In this document: positions 12,701 through 27,700 of the stretch, in pieces | Layout of the letters: every line of letters begins with the position of its first letter | Numbering within the stretch: position 1 is the first letter of the stretch | Source of the DNA: Chrysemys picta bellii | Taxonomy: Eukaryota; Chordata; Testudines; Emydidae | Length of the DNA: 64,000 nt | Direction: 5' to 3' | Assembly (NCBI RefSeq): GCF_011386835.1 | Contig: NC_088796.1 | Location: 87,837,468 to 87,901,467, forward strand | Translations under genes and position numbers: made by a program | The notes under the pieces: generated by a model | Seen by the model: the letters and a program-made list of their open reading frames with translations, nothing else | What the model was told of the DNA's origin: nothing | Database searches by the model: none

Positions 12701-15700
12701 CATGCTGTTTTTCACACAAGCCTAAAGAGCCGGCTGTGAATACTCTTGAACACTAGGTGGCATGCGTTTAATATGACAACATAACTACAGCTGTCTGACA
12801 GAAAAAATGAGTGTTAAAACATGAAAATGAGGTGCCACCTAATATTTCCAGTATGGTAAAGACAGCTGTGAGAAACAAGGAGCTGGCCTTTTCAGAGTTT
12901 TCCTTGACAGTTTATACTAACGGCTATCTTTTTTTTTTTTTTTTTTAAGGTTTATGTGTCTGGTAAACTCTCCATTTACCTATAAGCCGTTTTAAAAAAA
13001 TATATCTTCTTTTTAAGGTGCTGGGTGCTTTGCAGCTTGAACTAGATGCACAGAATTTTAATTTAGACTGGTGCTTCAGGCACTTTGGGTAAGGGCCGTG
13101 ACAGTAAATACCCCGTGGAAACACATTATTCCATCCCTGGATCCTGAAGTCTATAAAAAGCATTTTATTAGACACTTTTAAAAAAATGGAATTATTCTTC
13201 AGGACTTGCTTTCTTACCAAATCTTTAGATGTTTTCCTTAGCAAAAAAATTATGCCTGTCACTTTTTTGTTTTATAAAAATTAAAATCTGGGTTTATGCA
13301 AGTGTTTATTTTGTTGCCTAGATGGGTGCTGTAGAAGAGCCTAAATCTTATAAGTGAAAAATATGGGTTTATTTTGGGGCTTACATTTACTAATATACCA
13401 TCTCATATAATAACTTCCATAAAATGTGATGGTCTTATGTGTGCTGTTATATCATGGCACATAGAGGATGAAAAACTTAACTAATTTAAAAACATATTTT
13501 TGGGCTCTAAGATGCAGTAAATGTTTTTAGGTCACATAGAAATGCCAAGATACATAGAAGGGTATGGGATTATGAAAAAATGTGTCAGACCAAAGTGTAT
13601 ACTGTAGTTGCTGAACCATGGTAGAGAAAAGAAGGCAAATTAATTTCTTGTCATTAGTTTTGTTGATGTAACCAGAACATCAACTTGCATCCAAAAGGGA
13701 TAGTATACAGAGAAAACTAAAAAAAAAAGTTTGCTCATCTGTTCCTTTCTCTTGGCTGCAGGAGTTACATGCATAGCAACCCTTTTTCATCTGTCTGCCA
13801 CCCTTAATATTTTTAGAGATACTTGTCATACACAGTTCTAGATCACAGATGTGTACATTTATGAACTGTCTAGTCTGCCTAGTATAATTGTTAGTCTCAC
13901 GTCTTCCTTGTTGTTTTTAAGGAGTCTAATCCTGGGATGCTGAGCCCTTTACAGGGTTTGGTCCAAGATCGCTTGTTTAGTAACTGCAGCATTGTAGTGT
14001 CCACTGGCAATGCTGTACATTGTACAATGAAAGCTAATTGGGTGAGAGTTGCATCTTAATTAGTGTCTAATTTTCTTCCATTTCTTTTTTGATAGCCACA
14101 AGCAGCATGCCACCCTCCCATCTTCAGAATTGTTGATGAAATTTTCAAGTAAGTTTTGGTAACTTTTACAGTGAGGATTTTAAATGTTCTGCTTTTAGAC
14201 TGAATGTTGATATAAGAGGTATATTGGTTAGAAACATAGAGGACTGTGAGTTCGGAATTCTGGGGCCTAACTGAGTCACTGTTTAAATATGTGATCTCTG
14301 ATAAACTCTGAACCTTAGTTTACTGTTTTGTAAAATGAGTATAACCTGTGTTGTGTAGTATTGTGAAACCTAATGAATGTGGAGCACCTTGAGATCCTCA
14401 TATAAAAGGCATTATGGCCCAGATCCACACAGGTGACTCAGGCATTGCAGTTCCTAATTTTTAGGTACCTAGAATATCACTGGAACAACAATGGGATCCA
14501 CAAGCCAGCACACTAGGCAGAGAGCTGCCTAACTAGCCAATGGGAGATGCTGATGAGAGGGGTGTAACCTATGCCCTGCCCCTCTCACAGAGTCAGGAAC
14601 CCAGGCTTCCATCTCTGCTTGCACTCAACAGCCAGGAACCCCTCTCCTAGAATCAGGTGGCTTAGGTGGCTAATCTGTATTTTGCAAGAATGAGTTAGGT
14701 GCCAGCCTCACTCCCCTCAAAATGGTGCAGGGAAGAGAAGAAGGAGGTGGTGGTGCAGTTGAGTCAGCAGTTATAGCACTTATCCAGGATGTGGGAGACT
14801 TGGGTTTGATTTCCCCCTCTGCCTGATTCTGAGAGTGGATTTGAACAGCTATCTCTCAGCTCTCATGAGAGTGCCCAAACTACTGGGCTAAGGGATATTC
14901 TGACATGGGTCTCCCTCAGTCTCCTGCTGAAGCTGTTCCACTATGTATAAATAGAGGCATTTTGTCAAAGAGAGAAAGTTAGAGAATGACTCTCTAGCCT
15001 GGCGGTTGGGGCACCCACTTGGGAGGTAGGAAACCCAGGGTCCAGTCTCCCTGCTCCAGTGACTTTTCTCTCCTGAGAGTTGGGAGATTCCTGTTCAGAT
15101 CCTTTCTCAGAATCAGGCAGAAGGGGGAATTGAACCAGGGTCTCCCACATCCAGAGGTGAAAGTAATTTAAAGGACTTATCGGTACTCTGGAGTCCTGAA
15201 CAGCGGGTGTGGCCTCGGCTGGAAGAGGCGGGGCCTTTGAATTCCCCGGGCCCTTTAAATCCTGGGGCTCCAGCTGCAGCTGGGAGTCCCGGGGCCTTTA
15301 TCACCCCCGGATCTCACCGCTGCAGAGGCGACTGGGAGCCCCAGGGCTCAGGGGCGATTTAATGGGCCCTGGGCTCCTGCCACTACCACAGGGGAGCCTT
15401 GGGCCCTTTAAATCCCCACCTGAGCCCTGTTGCCGCTACCCCGGGGCTCCAGCGGGGCTTGGGCAGCGCTTTAAAGGGCCAGGGGCTCTGCCGCTGCGGG
15501 GAGCCCCGGGCCCTTTAAATCCCCAGCCGGTCTGGTCCGGCATGGCATACTGGCTGTTGCCGGTGGGCCGTACTGGCTTACTTTCACCTCTGCCCACAAC
15601 CTTGATGAGTGCTCTAACAACTGGATTAAAAGTTATAAGGTGGGCAGTGGTGGCACCATGACCACTACCTGCTGCCGCCACATTTTGAATGGGGCAATGC

Positions 15701-18700
15701 TCTGAGTACACCTAGAGGAGAAAGTTCTGGAAGTGAGACAGGCATTTTTCCATCTGTTCTCACGGGGGCGTAGATGGGAAATAGGTGTCCAGATGCCTAG
15801 AATGAAGCAGCAGTGCACTTGTCCAGAAACAGAAATTTAGGAGCCTAGGGAACGTCTATAATAGAAATTTAGGTGCTGAGTGAGTTTAGGCTCCTACAGT
15901 GTTGGGCGGCAGCCACGTGGGTTTTTTGTGGATCGCAGTGATGCCTTAAATTGGGATTTAGGTGCATAAATCTGTGCTTTAGGCATCTAAGTCCCTTTGT
16001 GGATCTTGGCCCAAGAACTATTGTTGAACAACCGACTAGATTATACTTTGGCCCTCAAAACTGAATTTGTTTTATATTTCAATACAAACTTGTGGTTGAA
16101 ATATAGTATATTAAAAATGTAAATACTCAATAATTATTGTACTGTTGGCAGTGTAAGTAAAGACTTGAGGATTAACTAAAATATTTGCCCCTGTTGATAA
16201 GACATCACACAAGTCTGCTGGCTATCTTCAACTATGACACTGAATCTGATGTTTATATTAGTAAGGTATTGAACAACCAGTAGATAAGGAATGTGAGTTT
16301 TTCAGTGCATTAAAAATAACCTGAAGCATTATACACAATTCGCCACATGGGGGCTTCCAATTCTTTGTAGTGGGTTTTCAGTGTTTTCTTTTTTCCTTTA
16401 CTTGACTATCACTTGCACTCATTTATTTATATCATTCTTTTAAAAAGGCAAATAGCCTGTTTCACACTGATGAAGTAGCAGTTTTATAACATGATGGTAT
16501 ATTTAGTGTAGACCAGACATTTATGAGCCTCTGCTCATCAAATGTTCTCCTTCATAAGGAAAAGCAGCTTTTAGGGATATATCTGTTTCCTGGGAATTGC
16601 ATTAGATTGGATTTACAGCTCAGATGTGAGGTGTTCGCTGGCGTAGGATTTGCTTTTTTCAATGACAGAATCTTAAAGTTGACCTGTCCTCGGGAAGGGC
16701 GAAAGTTTCTTTCACAATTATTTAAATATCGAGGGATCTCCTTGGTGGTAGTTATAGAACATCTTTGATTGATGAGTTCCCTGATTAAGATGCAGGTGAG
16801 ATGCTATTTCATATACATTTGGGAATCACTTAGTTTTCAGGGTTTTGATGTCTCAGAATGATAGTAAATTATAATCAGGGACCTGTGGGTTCTGTGGTAT
16901 ATACTAGACCTAAATTCTGCAACAAGGGTCCCGATTTCTGTGGCATAAAACTTTGCAGCAAATTTAAATTCCTTTTTACAGCATGCAATAGATGGGGGTG
17001 AGAGGGGGATAGGAAACCCTTAAAGAAAGTTTAAATATACATTCCCTTCTGATTTTGGTTGTGAATATGCTGCAAAACCAGTGGGATTGTCTAGAATTTA
17101 TTTTGAACTGTGGAACTCTTTGCCAGAAGATGTTGTGAAGGCCAAGACTATAACAGAGTTCAAAAATGAACTAGATAAATTCATGGAGGATAGATTTATC
17201 AATGGCTGTTAGCCGGGATGGGCAGGGATGGTGTCTCTAGCCTCTGTTTGCCAGAAGCTGGGAATGCACAATAGGGGATGGATCACTTGATAATTACCTG
17301 TTCTGTTCATTCCCTCTGGGGCACCTGGCATTGACCACTGTCAGAAGACAGGATACTGGGCTAGATGGACCTTTTGGTCTCACCCAGTATGTCATTCTTA
17401 TGTTCTTCTGTTCCTTCTTGTGCTGTTGTATACAATTAGGCAAATCCTGGACCTTTGTCAAGGCCAAGCACACAAGGTTGGTACAGGGACCTTTGTAGGA
17501 AATGAGGGAAGGAATTGTCTATCCTAGACCACACTTGATATGTCTACACTGCAATTAAAAATCTGTGGCTGCCAGCTGACTCAGGATTGGGCTTGCAGGG
17601 CTGCTTAATTGCAGTGTAGATGTTTGGGCTTGGGCTGCAGCCCAGGCTCTAGGACCTGCGAGATGGGAGAGTCCCAGAGCCTGGGCTGCAGCCCAAGCCT
17701 GAAAGTTTACATCGCAATTAAATGGCCCTGTGAGCTCAAGTCAGCTGGCCCATGCCAGCTGTTTAATTTCTGTGTAGTTGGGTTTGAGCATTGGCCTGCT
17801 AAACCCAGGGTTGTGAGTTCAATCCTTGAGGGGGCCATTTAGGGATCTGGGGCAAAAATCTGTCTGGGGATTGGTCCTGTTTTGAGCAGGGGGTTGGACT
17901 AGATGACCTCCTGAGGTCCCTTCCAACCCTGATATTCTATGATTCTATAGTGGCAGTGGAGCTATGCTTCATCTACTAGCACAGCCAGAGAGTTGTAGTA
18001 GCCCTTGCTGTTACTGTAGCCCAGTTTGTGGCTGAGGCAGGAAAGACCAATGGATCCATGTACTTACAGATCTACCAGTCCCTCTCCCCAAATCATTTTG
18101 TATACATGAAAAAAGTGCAGACCTGCACAAATCCCATAGTGTACTATTTGGGATCCTCTGTGACCATGCTATGGGGAGTCACAATGTATGTCATTTATTG
18201 GTTTGTTGTGATGTATAAAGCAGTATTTAAAACAATGGGGTTGTAAGAGTGAAGGAATATCCCTGTCATGCAGATTTTCTTTGGCAGAGTGGAAAACACA
18301 GACATTAGAAATGGAAATTTAGTCACTCTCCATAACAAAGCAGGACTGTGCCCACAGTATATTTTCTAAAATGTTGCTTCATCTGATTTTAGAAGTCCAC
18401 CACTTCACTTGGGATGCTATTAGACAGCCTGATAGGCCCTATTGTAAGGAAGTTTTTCTTGTTATTTGGCATCAGCTTCCCTTTTTTTTAGTTTCATTTG
18501 ATTGTGTCTAATTAATAATCCCTGTGCATCACACTAAATAGTTCCTATCTGTTTTTGGCATCGGACCTTGCAGTTCTTCTTAGAGTTCTTGCATATGTCC
18601 ATCATGCTGTAGGTGTGTGTCTGTCTCATGCACTGGTGCCAGAGAGTTTTCCCTAATGTTATCTGTGGGGTGGCCCTGCCCATTCCTTGCTCCTCATGTG

Positions 18701-21700
18701 CTTCACGGAGGTATAAAGAGTGAAGCCCTGCCCCTCCTACAGTTCTTTTTTACCATCAGTTGGAACATTTTGTGTTCACAGACTTGTTCCCTGGGAATAA
18801 AGTTGTGCATACTTAGTTTAGTTATTTGCCTATAGGACTGTTTTTCCTCCTTGGGATGTTTTTTCTGTCTTATTTTCATTTTATCTGAGTATTTTCCCTT
18901 TTCTTTGTTTTGGATCTGGCAGGCCGCCAGGCCTTGCCAGTACCATGGGAGCCTATGCTAAGGTCTCCGGAGTTTAAGCCTTCCTCAGTGATGACAACGG
19001 ACCACTTGTAGCTGATTATGGTGAGGCAACCAGCTCTGTTGGTTTCAACATAGCTCTAGGCCTATGTGGATGTGAGAGACCTTTTATGCCTGTTGGTACT
19101 GCCATTGCTGTTGATTTATGCCTGTTGGTACTGCTATCAGCACTGTTACAGGTACTGTGCTCAGTACAGTCTGCTGCAGCACCATTGGCTTTAGATCTAG
19201 TCCCACACACTTAATTGACCTCTGTATCTACCTCCAGACATCTGGTACCAGCTCCACCTTGTTGTTCAGTAATGATAGCTTGAAAGCCTTCTGTGCTGCC
19301 TGTGGTACTGCATTCCCAGCATATTTAACAGTCCTGGTCTCCAAGAACCTTTACCGTACCATACTGCCTGGCTACTCTGATTAGTCCTCAGAATCTAAAG
19401 TGGGTTCCTGAGTTTCACACTTAAGGACTTCCTCTAGGTCTCATTCTTGTTCCCACAGAAGGCATTATGAGAAAAGCAGAGCTAAGGATTGGGAGGCCTG
19501 GCTGACCAGCCTCCTCAGTGGCCTTACTGGATGCTGTTGTGGCACTGAGGTAATCATCCACAATTTCTTTCTATCCTCTCTTCCACTTCCTCCCCTGTCC
19601 CTCTTCAGGGACCCTTCTCATGAGTCTGTACTGAGACAAGAAGTGCAGACTCTATGTTCTTTGGGTGTTGTAGAAAAAGTGTCTCCACTTCATTAAGGCA
19701 GGAGGTTTTATTCCCTATACTTTTTAATACCTGTAACCAGAGAGGCTCTCAGATCCTGTCTGGATCTTCGAAACCTAAATAAATGCATCAAGAAGTTAAA
19801 GTTCTGTATGGTGTCTCTTGCTACTATTATCTCTTCCCGAGATCTGTCAGGGATTCCCATTGTCTCCACCTCTCCCTTCCATTACTTTGGTAATTTATGC
19901 TTCAGCTATGGGGTGGTGGAGAGTGTCTTTGGGTGATCTTCAGACTCAAGGATTGTGGTCTACCCATGAGGCTCAGTTACACATAAACATTCTAGAGATG
20001 CGTGGAGTATTCCGTACATGTTACAGTTCCTGTTTCACATTCAAAGCAAGACTGTCCAGGTGACAACACCACAGCATTTTTTTATCTGAACAAACAAAAG
20101 GGTTTGTTCACACAACATGTGCCAAGAGGCAATCAAGCTGTGGAATTTATGCATACAGAGCTTGGTCATCCTTAGGGTGTCTCACCTGCTGGGTGTTCAA
20201 AATGGCCTGCTAGATTGCTTGAACAGATCCGTCAATGTGGACAACGAATGGTCTCTCAATGTAACCATCCGAGCTGTGGTATATCACATGGGGTTTCCAA
20301 AGGTGGATCTGTTTTTGACTTGGCAAAACAGGAAGTATCTTCATTTCTGTTACAGGGCAAGTCACGGCCCCGGGTCAGTTTTGGGCACTTTCCTGTTCCT
20401 GTGGTACCCACAATACCCCTGATTCCCAATGTCATTTTCTCAGGCTAAAACGATTGAGGCAGAATGATCCTTATAGCTACAGCCTGGCTGAGGCAGCCAC
20501 AGTATTCTGATTTATACAATCTATCTACTTGGGGACTCTTACTCATGCCACTAACCACAAATCTCCTATTCAGAATCATGGGTGAGTGCTACACCCGAAT
20601 CCTGAGGTGCTGCATATGAGAGCATGGTTCATCAGTGATTAAATGCACAGGAGGTTCACTGTTCAATGGCAGTCCAGAATGTTCTCCTTAATAGCAGAAA
20701 ATCTTCCACAACAGTGGCTTACCTTAGTAACTGGAAGTGCTTCTTCATATGGGCCTCACATGATGTGTCACTGACTCAAACAATTCTGGACTAGTTCTTA
20801 CATCTTAAGGAGTCAGGTCAAGCCCTCAGCTCCATTAGAGGACATCTGGCTGCTATCTCAGTGTATCACTCGCGAATCAATGGTAGAATTGTTTTTACTA
20901 ATCCTATCACGACTAGATAGTTTGTTCCCACTGATTCGGGGTCCACTGCCAACTTGGGATTTAAATTTAGTGTTGTCTACTCTTATGGGACCTCCATTTA
21001 CCGTTTAGCTTCCTGCTCACTTCTGCGCCTCTCAATCTAGGTGGCTTTCATAGTGCCTGTCACCTCCTTTAGGAGAGTGGGAGAGTTATGTGCACTGTTT
21101 TATACAAAGACAAGGTACAATGTAGTCCTCACTCTAAGTTTCTGTGTGAGACTGATTTTCACCTGAATTAGTCAATATACTTACCTGTTCCCTTCCAAAT
21201 GTCACATGCTCACAAAGATGAATGAAGGCTGTGCACTCTGGATGAACATATGGCTTTTGGCTTTTTACCTGGTCAAAAAAATGCCTTTCAGAGTTCTTCT
21301 CAGCTCTTTGTTTCCTATGTGGAACAAATGAGAGGTCAACCTGTTACAGCACAGCGACTGTCAAAATGGATTACCAGCTGCAACTATGTGGTGTTCTTTG
21401 AGGAGTGTCCCTGTGGGTGCTCCACTTTGCACCCTGCACTTCTAATCGGAGATTTATAGTAGCAGTGCCCCCGTTGGCCTCACACGTGCGGCAGCCATCT
21501 CTCATCGCTCCAAGTAGTTACCCCACGTGCGCAGCCAACCATCCCCCAGTTCCTTCTCTACTGCCTTTGGCTTCGGTCGGAATGACAGCAGCACCCTCAC
21601 AGCTTTAGCTATTTCTATTATTTCAGTTCTTTCCCAGCTAGTATCTCTCTCCCTTAATTTCTCCTTTAATTTTCTTTTACCATATTAAAAAAAACCTTTG

Positions 21701-24700
21701 TTTTCCTACTCCTCCCCTTTCCCCTGCCTCAAGCAGGTAACTTCCAATGACAGAGGCATAAGAACGGGATTATTCCTATTCTTCCTTTCCACATAGCCTC
21801 TCAGAAATGCCTGGTTGTCCAGGCTTCAAACACTGCCTCACTTGCAGACTGTCTGTACTGGTCTCTGATTGCTATGCACAGTGTGTCCATTGCCTGAGGG
21901 AAACACATATATCTCAAAAGTGTCCCCACTGCAAAAAACTGACAGCTAGGACAAGGAAGGCTAGGGATCTCCAGTTGAAACTCCTGATGATGGAGAAATC
22001 CCTCAGACCAGCTTCCAACCGGAGTCCAGGATACCTCCTGGCCAACGGTCGCCAACAGCAGTCTCAGACATGGGATCCTCCTCTAAAACGGCTACTAAGG
22101 ACTCTGTTCCTAAAAAAGCCACAAAAAAGAGGTCTCACTCTTCACCGTAGCGAGATTTGCCTCAAAACAAGAGATCTCCGACCACAAAGTCTGCCCCGGT
22201 ATCAATGGCACTGAGAGCACTGGACTGCGAGGAGCTAAAGACCTGGTGCGGTCCAGCTCTCACGGAGGTGCATGTAGCTCCTAGCTCGGCACCGGTGGAG
22301 CCAAAGAAAACACAGACAATGGCGCCACCTGCTGCACCAATACAATGCAGCAAGCCTGCGGCACCAGCATCCCTCCCTCTGAGATCCAGCTAGAGGCCAC
22401 CTCTGTCCTTGGTACTGTGCCTCCCTGTACCGCAACAATTTATCAGACAGGCAGACCTCCTGATTACTTCAACTGCGGGGATTCCGATTTTTGGCACCAA
22501 CGGCACCCCAGTCAGACTGGGACCAATCTTGGCTGCTACCCCCGCAGGCTCAGTCCCTCCTCTTTCCAGCGAGGAAGGGATGTACACCCTTTGCCATTCC
22601 TCACCCAAACCTGGACTCTCGCGGCACCAAACATCTCTGGATGGAAGAGGCTGGCAGGTTCCACAATGGGTGCCACCTTCCATGGCTCTCCCATTGAACT
22701 GGACATACTGGGACCCATGGGCATTATACATCAGGCCCTCCAACCCACCCAGGTCCAGAACCTTCGCCAGCTGCCCAGAAACGCTGGAGGAGGAAGTAGA
22801 AGAACCTGAGGATGCGCCTTAGGGCTATACCCTCCCACCTACCCATATCTCTTCTTCATCACCAGATGAAATAATAATGCCATCATCCCCCACATCTAGA
22901 GATGACTTTAAATCCTTTCAAGATCTGTTTAAACAGGTAGCAGACTTTCTTATCACTTTCTAACATATCACTGGCAGAGCTACCAGAGACACAGCATAAA
23001 CTGACAGATATACTTCAGGCTTCTCCATCAGCCAAGGTTGCACTACCCATTAATGCAGCCATTATGGACTGGAAAAAAGTTGGCAGCTCCACCTTCTTGT
23101 AAGAGATCCGATAAGAAGCACTATGTACCGGCTAAAGGGGCTGAGCTTTTGTTCATCCACCCTACCCCAAACTCATTGGTGGTAGAATCAGTTAATCGAA
23201 GGGGGAAGCAACCTCAGTCAAGAACCACCACTTATGATAAAGACTAGAAAAGACTAGACCTTTTTGGAAGGCAAGCCTACTCATCGGCTACCCTCCGATT
23301 CCACATAGCCAACTACTCGGCCTTACTAGCCAAATACATGCACAACATGTTTTCTCAGACGGCAGCCTTTATTGAACATCTTCCAGGAGACAAAACGGAG
23401 CAATACAAGGCCAACATTGCAGAAGGTTCCCTCATTGCCAGAACGGCCCTGCAGGCTTCTCTTGATTCTGCTGACATGGTGGCACAATCCATTGCTATGT
23501 CCGTAGTCATGCGTAGGGCTTCCTGCCTCCATCTTTCCGGGTTTCCCAGGGAAGTTCAAGCAACCGTAGAGGACCTTACCTTTTGAAGGCCAAAAATTGT
23601 TTGCAGCAGGCACAGACATCTCCTTGCATACCTTGAAGGACTCCTGGGCAACATTAAAGACACTTGGAATCTAAGTCCCTGCAAACAAAAAGAAACAAGG
23701 CAGATCCTATAATCAACGATTCCGGACTGCCCCATACACCCAGCCTCAAAGACACTACAACCAGTGCCACAAACAGAGGCAGACGAGACGCAGACAACCA
23801 TAAGATCAGTTGTCTACGTCTCAACCATCCACTTCGAGGCAAATGTTTTGAAGTGTTGGTCGAGGACACGAGAACTCCACATTCTCCAATCCTAGAGTTA
23901 CATCCAATCTTCAGTCCATTTGGAGACCGCCTGTCACCATTCTACCCAGTATGGAAAACCATCACCATGGACAAATGTGTTCTGGAAATTATTCAGAAGG
24001 GCTACTCCATCCCTTTTATCTCTATTCCACCTACCCAGCCCCCTTCCCTGTCTCTCTTTGGGGACCCCTCTCATGTGCACCTGCTAGAGCAGGAAGTAAA
24101 CCATCTCCTACAATTAGGTGCCGTGGAACCCGTGCCAGTTCAACACAGGGGCAGAGGGTTTTATTCACATTACTTTCTCACTCAGAAGTAAATAGGCGGA
24201 TGGAGGCCCATTCTCAACTTGTGAAAACTAAACAAGTTTGTGAGAAGACAACTTTTCAAGATGGTGACTCTAGCAACTATAATTCCAGCATTGGAGAAAG
24301 GAGATTGGCTCTCGGCCCTCGACCTACAGGATGCTTACTTTCATGTTACCATTCACACGGCACACAGCGGTTCCTGTGATTCACTCTAGGGAACCTGCAT
24401 TACCAGTACAGAGTGCTCCCCTTCGGCCTGTCCACTGCCCCAAGAGTGTTTTCCAAGGTTCTCGCTGTCGCAGCAGCACACCTTCGCAGGCAGGGTGTGA
24501 TCATATTTCCCTACCTAGACGACTGTCTTCTAAAAGCACCTGCACACAAGGCAGCAATCGATTCCACTCACACCACTATAACCCTATTTACGAACCTAAG
24601 GTTACAAATCAACCTCCAAAAATCCACTCTGACACCCACCCAGCAGTTGGACTTTATAGGGACGCACCTCGACTGCCTCACAGCAACAACATGACTACCC

Positions 24701-27700
24701 CAATAATGATTTCTTACTTTAACAAAGCTAATTACAACAGTAATAGACAGCCCACAAATATATGCCAGAACGTGCCTACAACTCCTGGGGCACATGGCGG
24801 CTATGACGTTTGTCATGAAACAAGCCAGGCTCCACAGGAGATGCCTACAGGCCTGGCTCTGCACTGTCTATGTTCTACCCAGGCACTCACTCAACAGATG
24901 TCTTACAGTGCCCAGCAGGGTAAAAGACTTGCTCATGTGGTGGACACAACCTACGAACGTTTGTTCAAGTGTCCTCTTCCAACAAAACCTCCAACTGTAA
25001 CAATCACCACAGATGCCTCTCTGATGGGATGGGGGGCACACTTGTATGAAAATATCATCCAAGGTCGCTGGTCCCCAGCAGAGTCCAATCTCCACATAAA
25101 TCTATTGGAGTTAAGGGCAGTCTGAAACGCCTGCCAGCACTTTCTCCCTTTGATCTGCAATAGGACTGTCCAGATTCTTATGGACAACTTGGCGACTATG
25201 TTTTATGTAAATCACCAAGGAGGGGCCCGATCTCATTCCCTCTGTGCAGAAGCAGTCTGCTTCTGCCAGTGGTGCATCTCCAACAACATACACATCATAG
25301 CATCCTACTTGCCCAGACGCCAGAATGCAACAGCAGACCACCTAAGCAGGAACTTTTCACAAACCCACAAATAGGAGATAGATCTCGGAATACTAAAAAC
25401 TGTATTCAGACAATGGGGATTCCCCTCAATAGATCTCTTCACAATGGCACACAATGCAAAGTGCCTGCAATTCTGCTCTCAGGCCAGACAGGGGCATGAC
25501 TCTCTGGGAGACGCCTTCCTTCTGAAATGGGAAGCGCCACTACTGTATGTTTTCCCCCCAATCCATCTATTAAGCAATGTCCTCCACAAGATCAAGCAAG
25601 ACAAATCAAGGGCCGTCATCATTGCACTAACATGGCCCAGACAAACATAGTTTCCATACCTGAAACAGATGGCAGTGACACCATTACGAACCCTTCCCCT
25701 TGTGCTTCATCTGCTGACGCAGGATGCCTCCGGCACCCCAACATTTCAGTATTCTATCTCAAGGCCTGGCTAATCCATGGATGATGGGACTTGAGACACA
25801 CTGTTCTAAGGAAGTACAAGATATACTACTGAACAGTCTGCGGCTGACCACATGAAAGACATACACACACAAGTGGAAACGATTCTGTACTTGGTGCCAG
25901 AACAAGCAGATTATTCCACAGTCGGCCCCGCTACCCATAATCCTTGATGACATATTAACACTAAAATAATTGGGCCTATCTACTAGCTCACTCAGAGTGC
26001 ATCTAGCAGCCATCACCTCCTTCCACTCTAAGGTGCTCTTTGCTCACCTGCTGACTAAACGCTTCATCAAGGGCATAGAGAATACTTATCCCACACTACA
26101 GGACCCCACCCCCATGTGGGATCTCAGTCTTGTTCTCCGTGCTCTCATAGGCAAACCCTTTGAACCACTAGCGACCTGTTTGTTGTTGCACCTATCCATG
26201 AAGGTTGCCTTCCTAATAGCAAGAAGGGTGGGAGAGCTGGGCACCCTAATGGCATACCCACCTTACCACATTCCTCAAAGCCAATCCTACGACCACATCC
26301 TAAGTTCATACCCAAGGTCACCTCCCCCTTCCATCGCAACCAGCCCATTTACTTACCTGTATTTTTCCCCAGACCGCATGCTGACAACAGGGAGGCCTCC
26401 CTTCACACACTAGACGTCCGCAGAGTGCTAGCATTCTATATAGAAAGAATAAAAACATTTAGAAAATCATCCAGACTATTTGTATCCACAACAGAACATT
26501 TCCAGGGCCAAACCATCTCCAAGCAGAGACTATCAAATGGATATCTACATGTATCCAGTTATGTTGCCCAAACTATAATCTGCAAGCTCCCTCTGGACTT
26601 TGCGCACACTCCACCAGAGCACTATCCATGTCTGTGGTCTTTCTCAATAATGTACCCATCACAGACATTTGTAAAGCAGCTACCTGGGCATCAGCCCATA
26701 CCTTTACCAAACACTATGCATTAGAACAACAATCAGCTGCAGATGCTCAGTTTGGACTCTTGGTGCTCTCCACCGCACATAAATCAACTCGAAAGTCCCT
26801 CCCCTCCACTGAGGGTTACTGCTCTACAGTCACCTAAAGTGGAGCACTCACAAGGATACTCCTAGAAGAAGAGAAAGTTACTTACCTTGTGCAGTAACTG
26901 AGGTTCTTCGAGATGGTTGTCCCTGTGGGTGCTCCACTACCCGCCACCCCCTCTACTGCGGAGTTTCATGTCAATCCTCTGGGGTAGAGAAGGAACTGGG
27001 GGACTGTTGGCTGCGCACGCGGGGTAATTGCTCGGATTAGCGCAAGACGGCTGCCATGTGTGTGTGGCCTACCGGGGCACTGCTACTACAAATCTGCAAT
27101 TAGAAGTGCAGGGCGCCAAGACACCTAAAGCAGAACACCCACAGGGACAACCATTTTGAAGAACCTCAGTTACTGCACAAGGTGAGTAACCTTCTCTTAC
27201 ACTGTCAAGGGCACAACTCTGCTTAGAAACTGACAGCATGCTTCACCATGGTGCATCTGGCTTCTGCAGCATTGGTGGGAGATGTCCCTATTCTGGACAT
27301 TTGCAGGGTAACATAGTCTTCTGTTCATACTTTCACTAGACATTATGCATTCACTGCTGCATCAAAGAAAGATGCAAATATGGGAAAAGCAGTCCTACTG
27401 TCCCGCTTCTGATGAGACTCCAACCCCCACTACCTTTAGAACAGTTTGAGAGTCACCTACAGTATAATGGGAATATGCAAGCACTTGAAGAATTAAAAAT
27501 GGTTATCATAACTATAGTTCTTCGAGATGTGTTGCATATGTTTATTATGTGACCCACCCTTCTTCTCCAATGCATCAAAATCTACCATTGGCATTCCATT
27601 GCAAAGGAAATGAAGGATAAGTGGGGTGGCTCTGCCCTTTATGCACTCCATGAGGTGGACCAGGAATGGGCAGGACTGCTCCTACTGGTGTCACTAGGGA

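Larger units (their letters stand above)
21385..27195 (+). mobile_element. Inner DIRS copy C, nearly full length
   Basis: This is the most complete DIRS copy here: left terminal repeat (about 21385-21590), gag-like ORF, RT with a YLDD catalytic motif, RNase H with [10 protein letters not shown], tyrosine recombinase, and a 3' foldback. The left repeat matches the 3' region at about 26970-27165 in inverted orientation (for example ccagttccttctctac against gtagagaaggaactgg). Several stops and frameshifts break the ORFs, so it is not autonomous today. It sits inside the recombinase region of outer copy B. Confidence 0.9.

Noticed and set aside
15209..15711. 150-codon + ORF and 91-codon - ORF
   Set aside because: Both fall within the GC-rich repeated interior of the hAT at 15152-15592.
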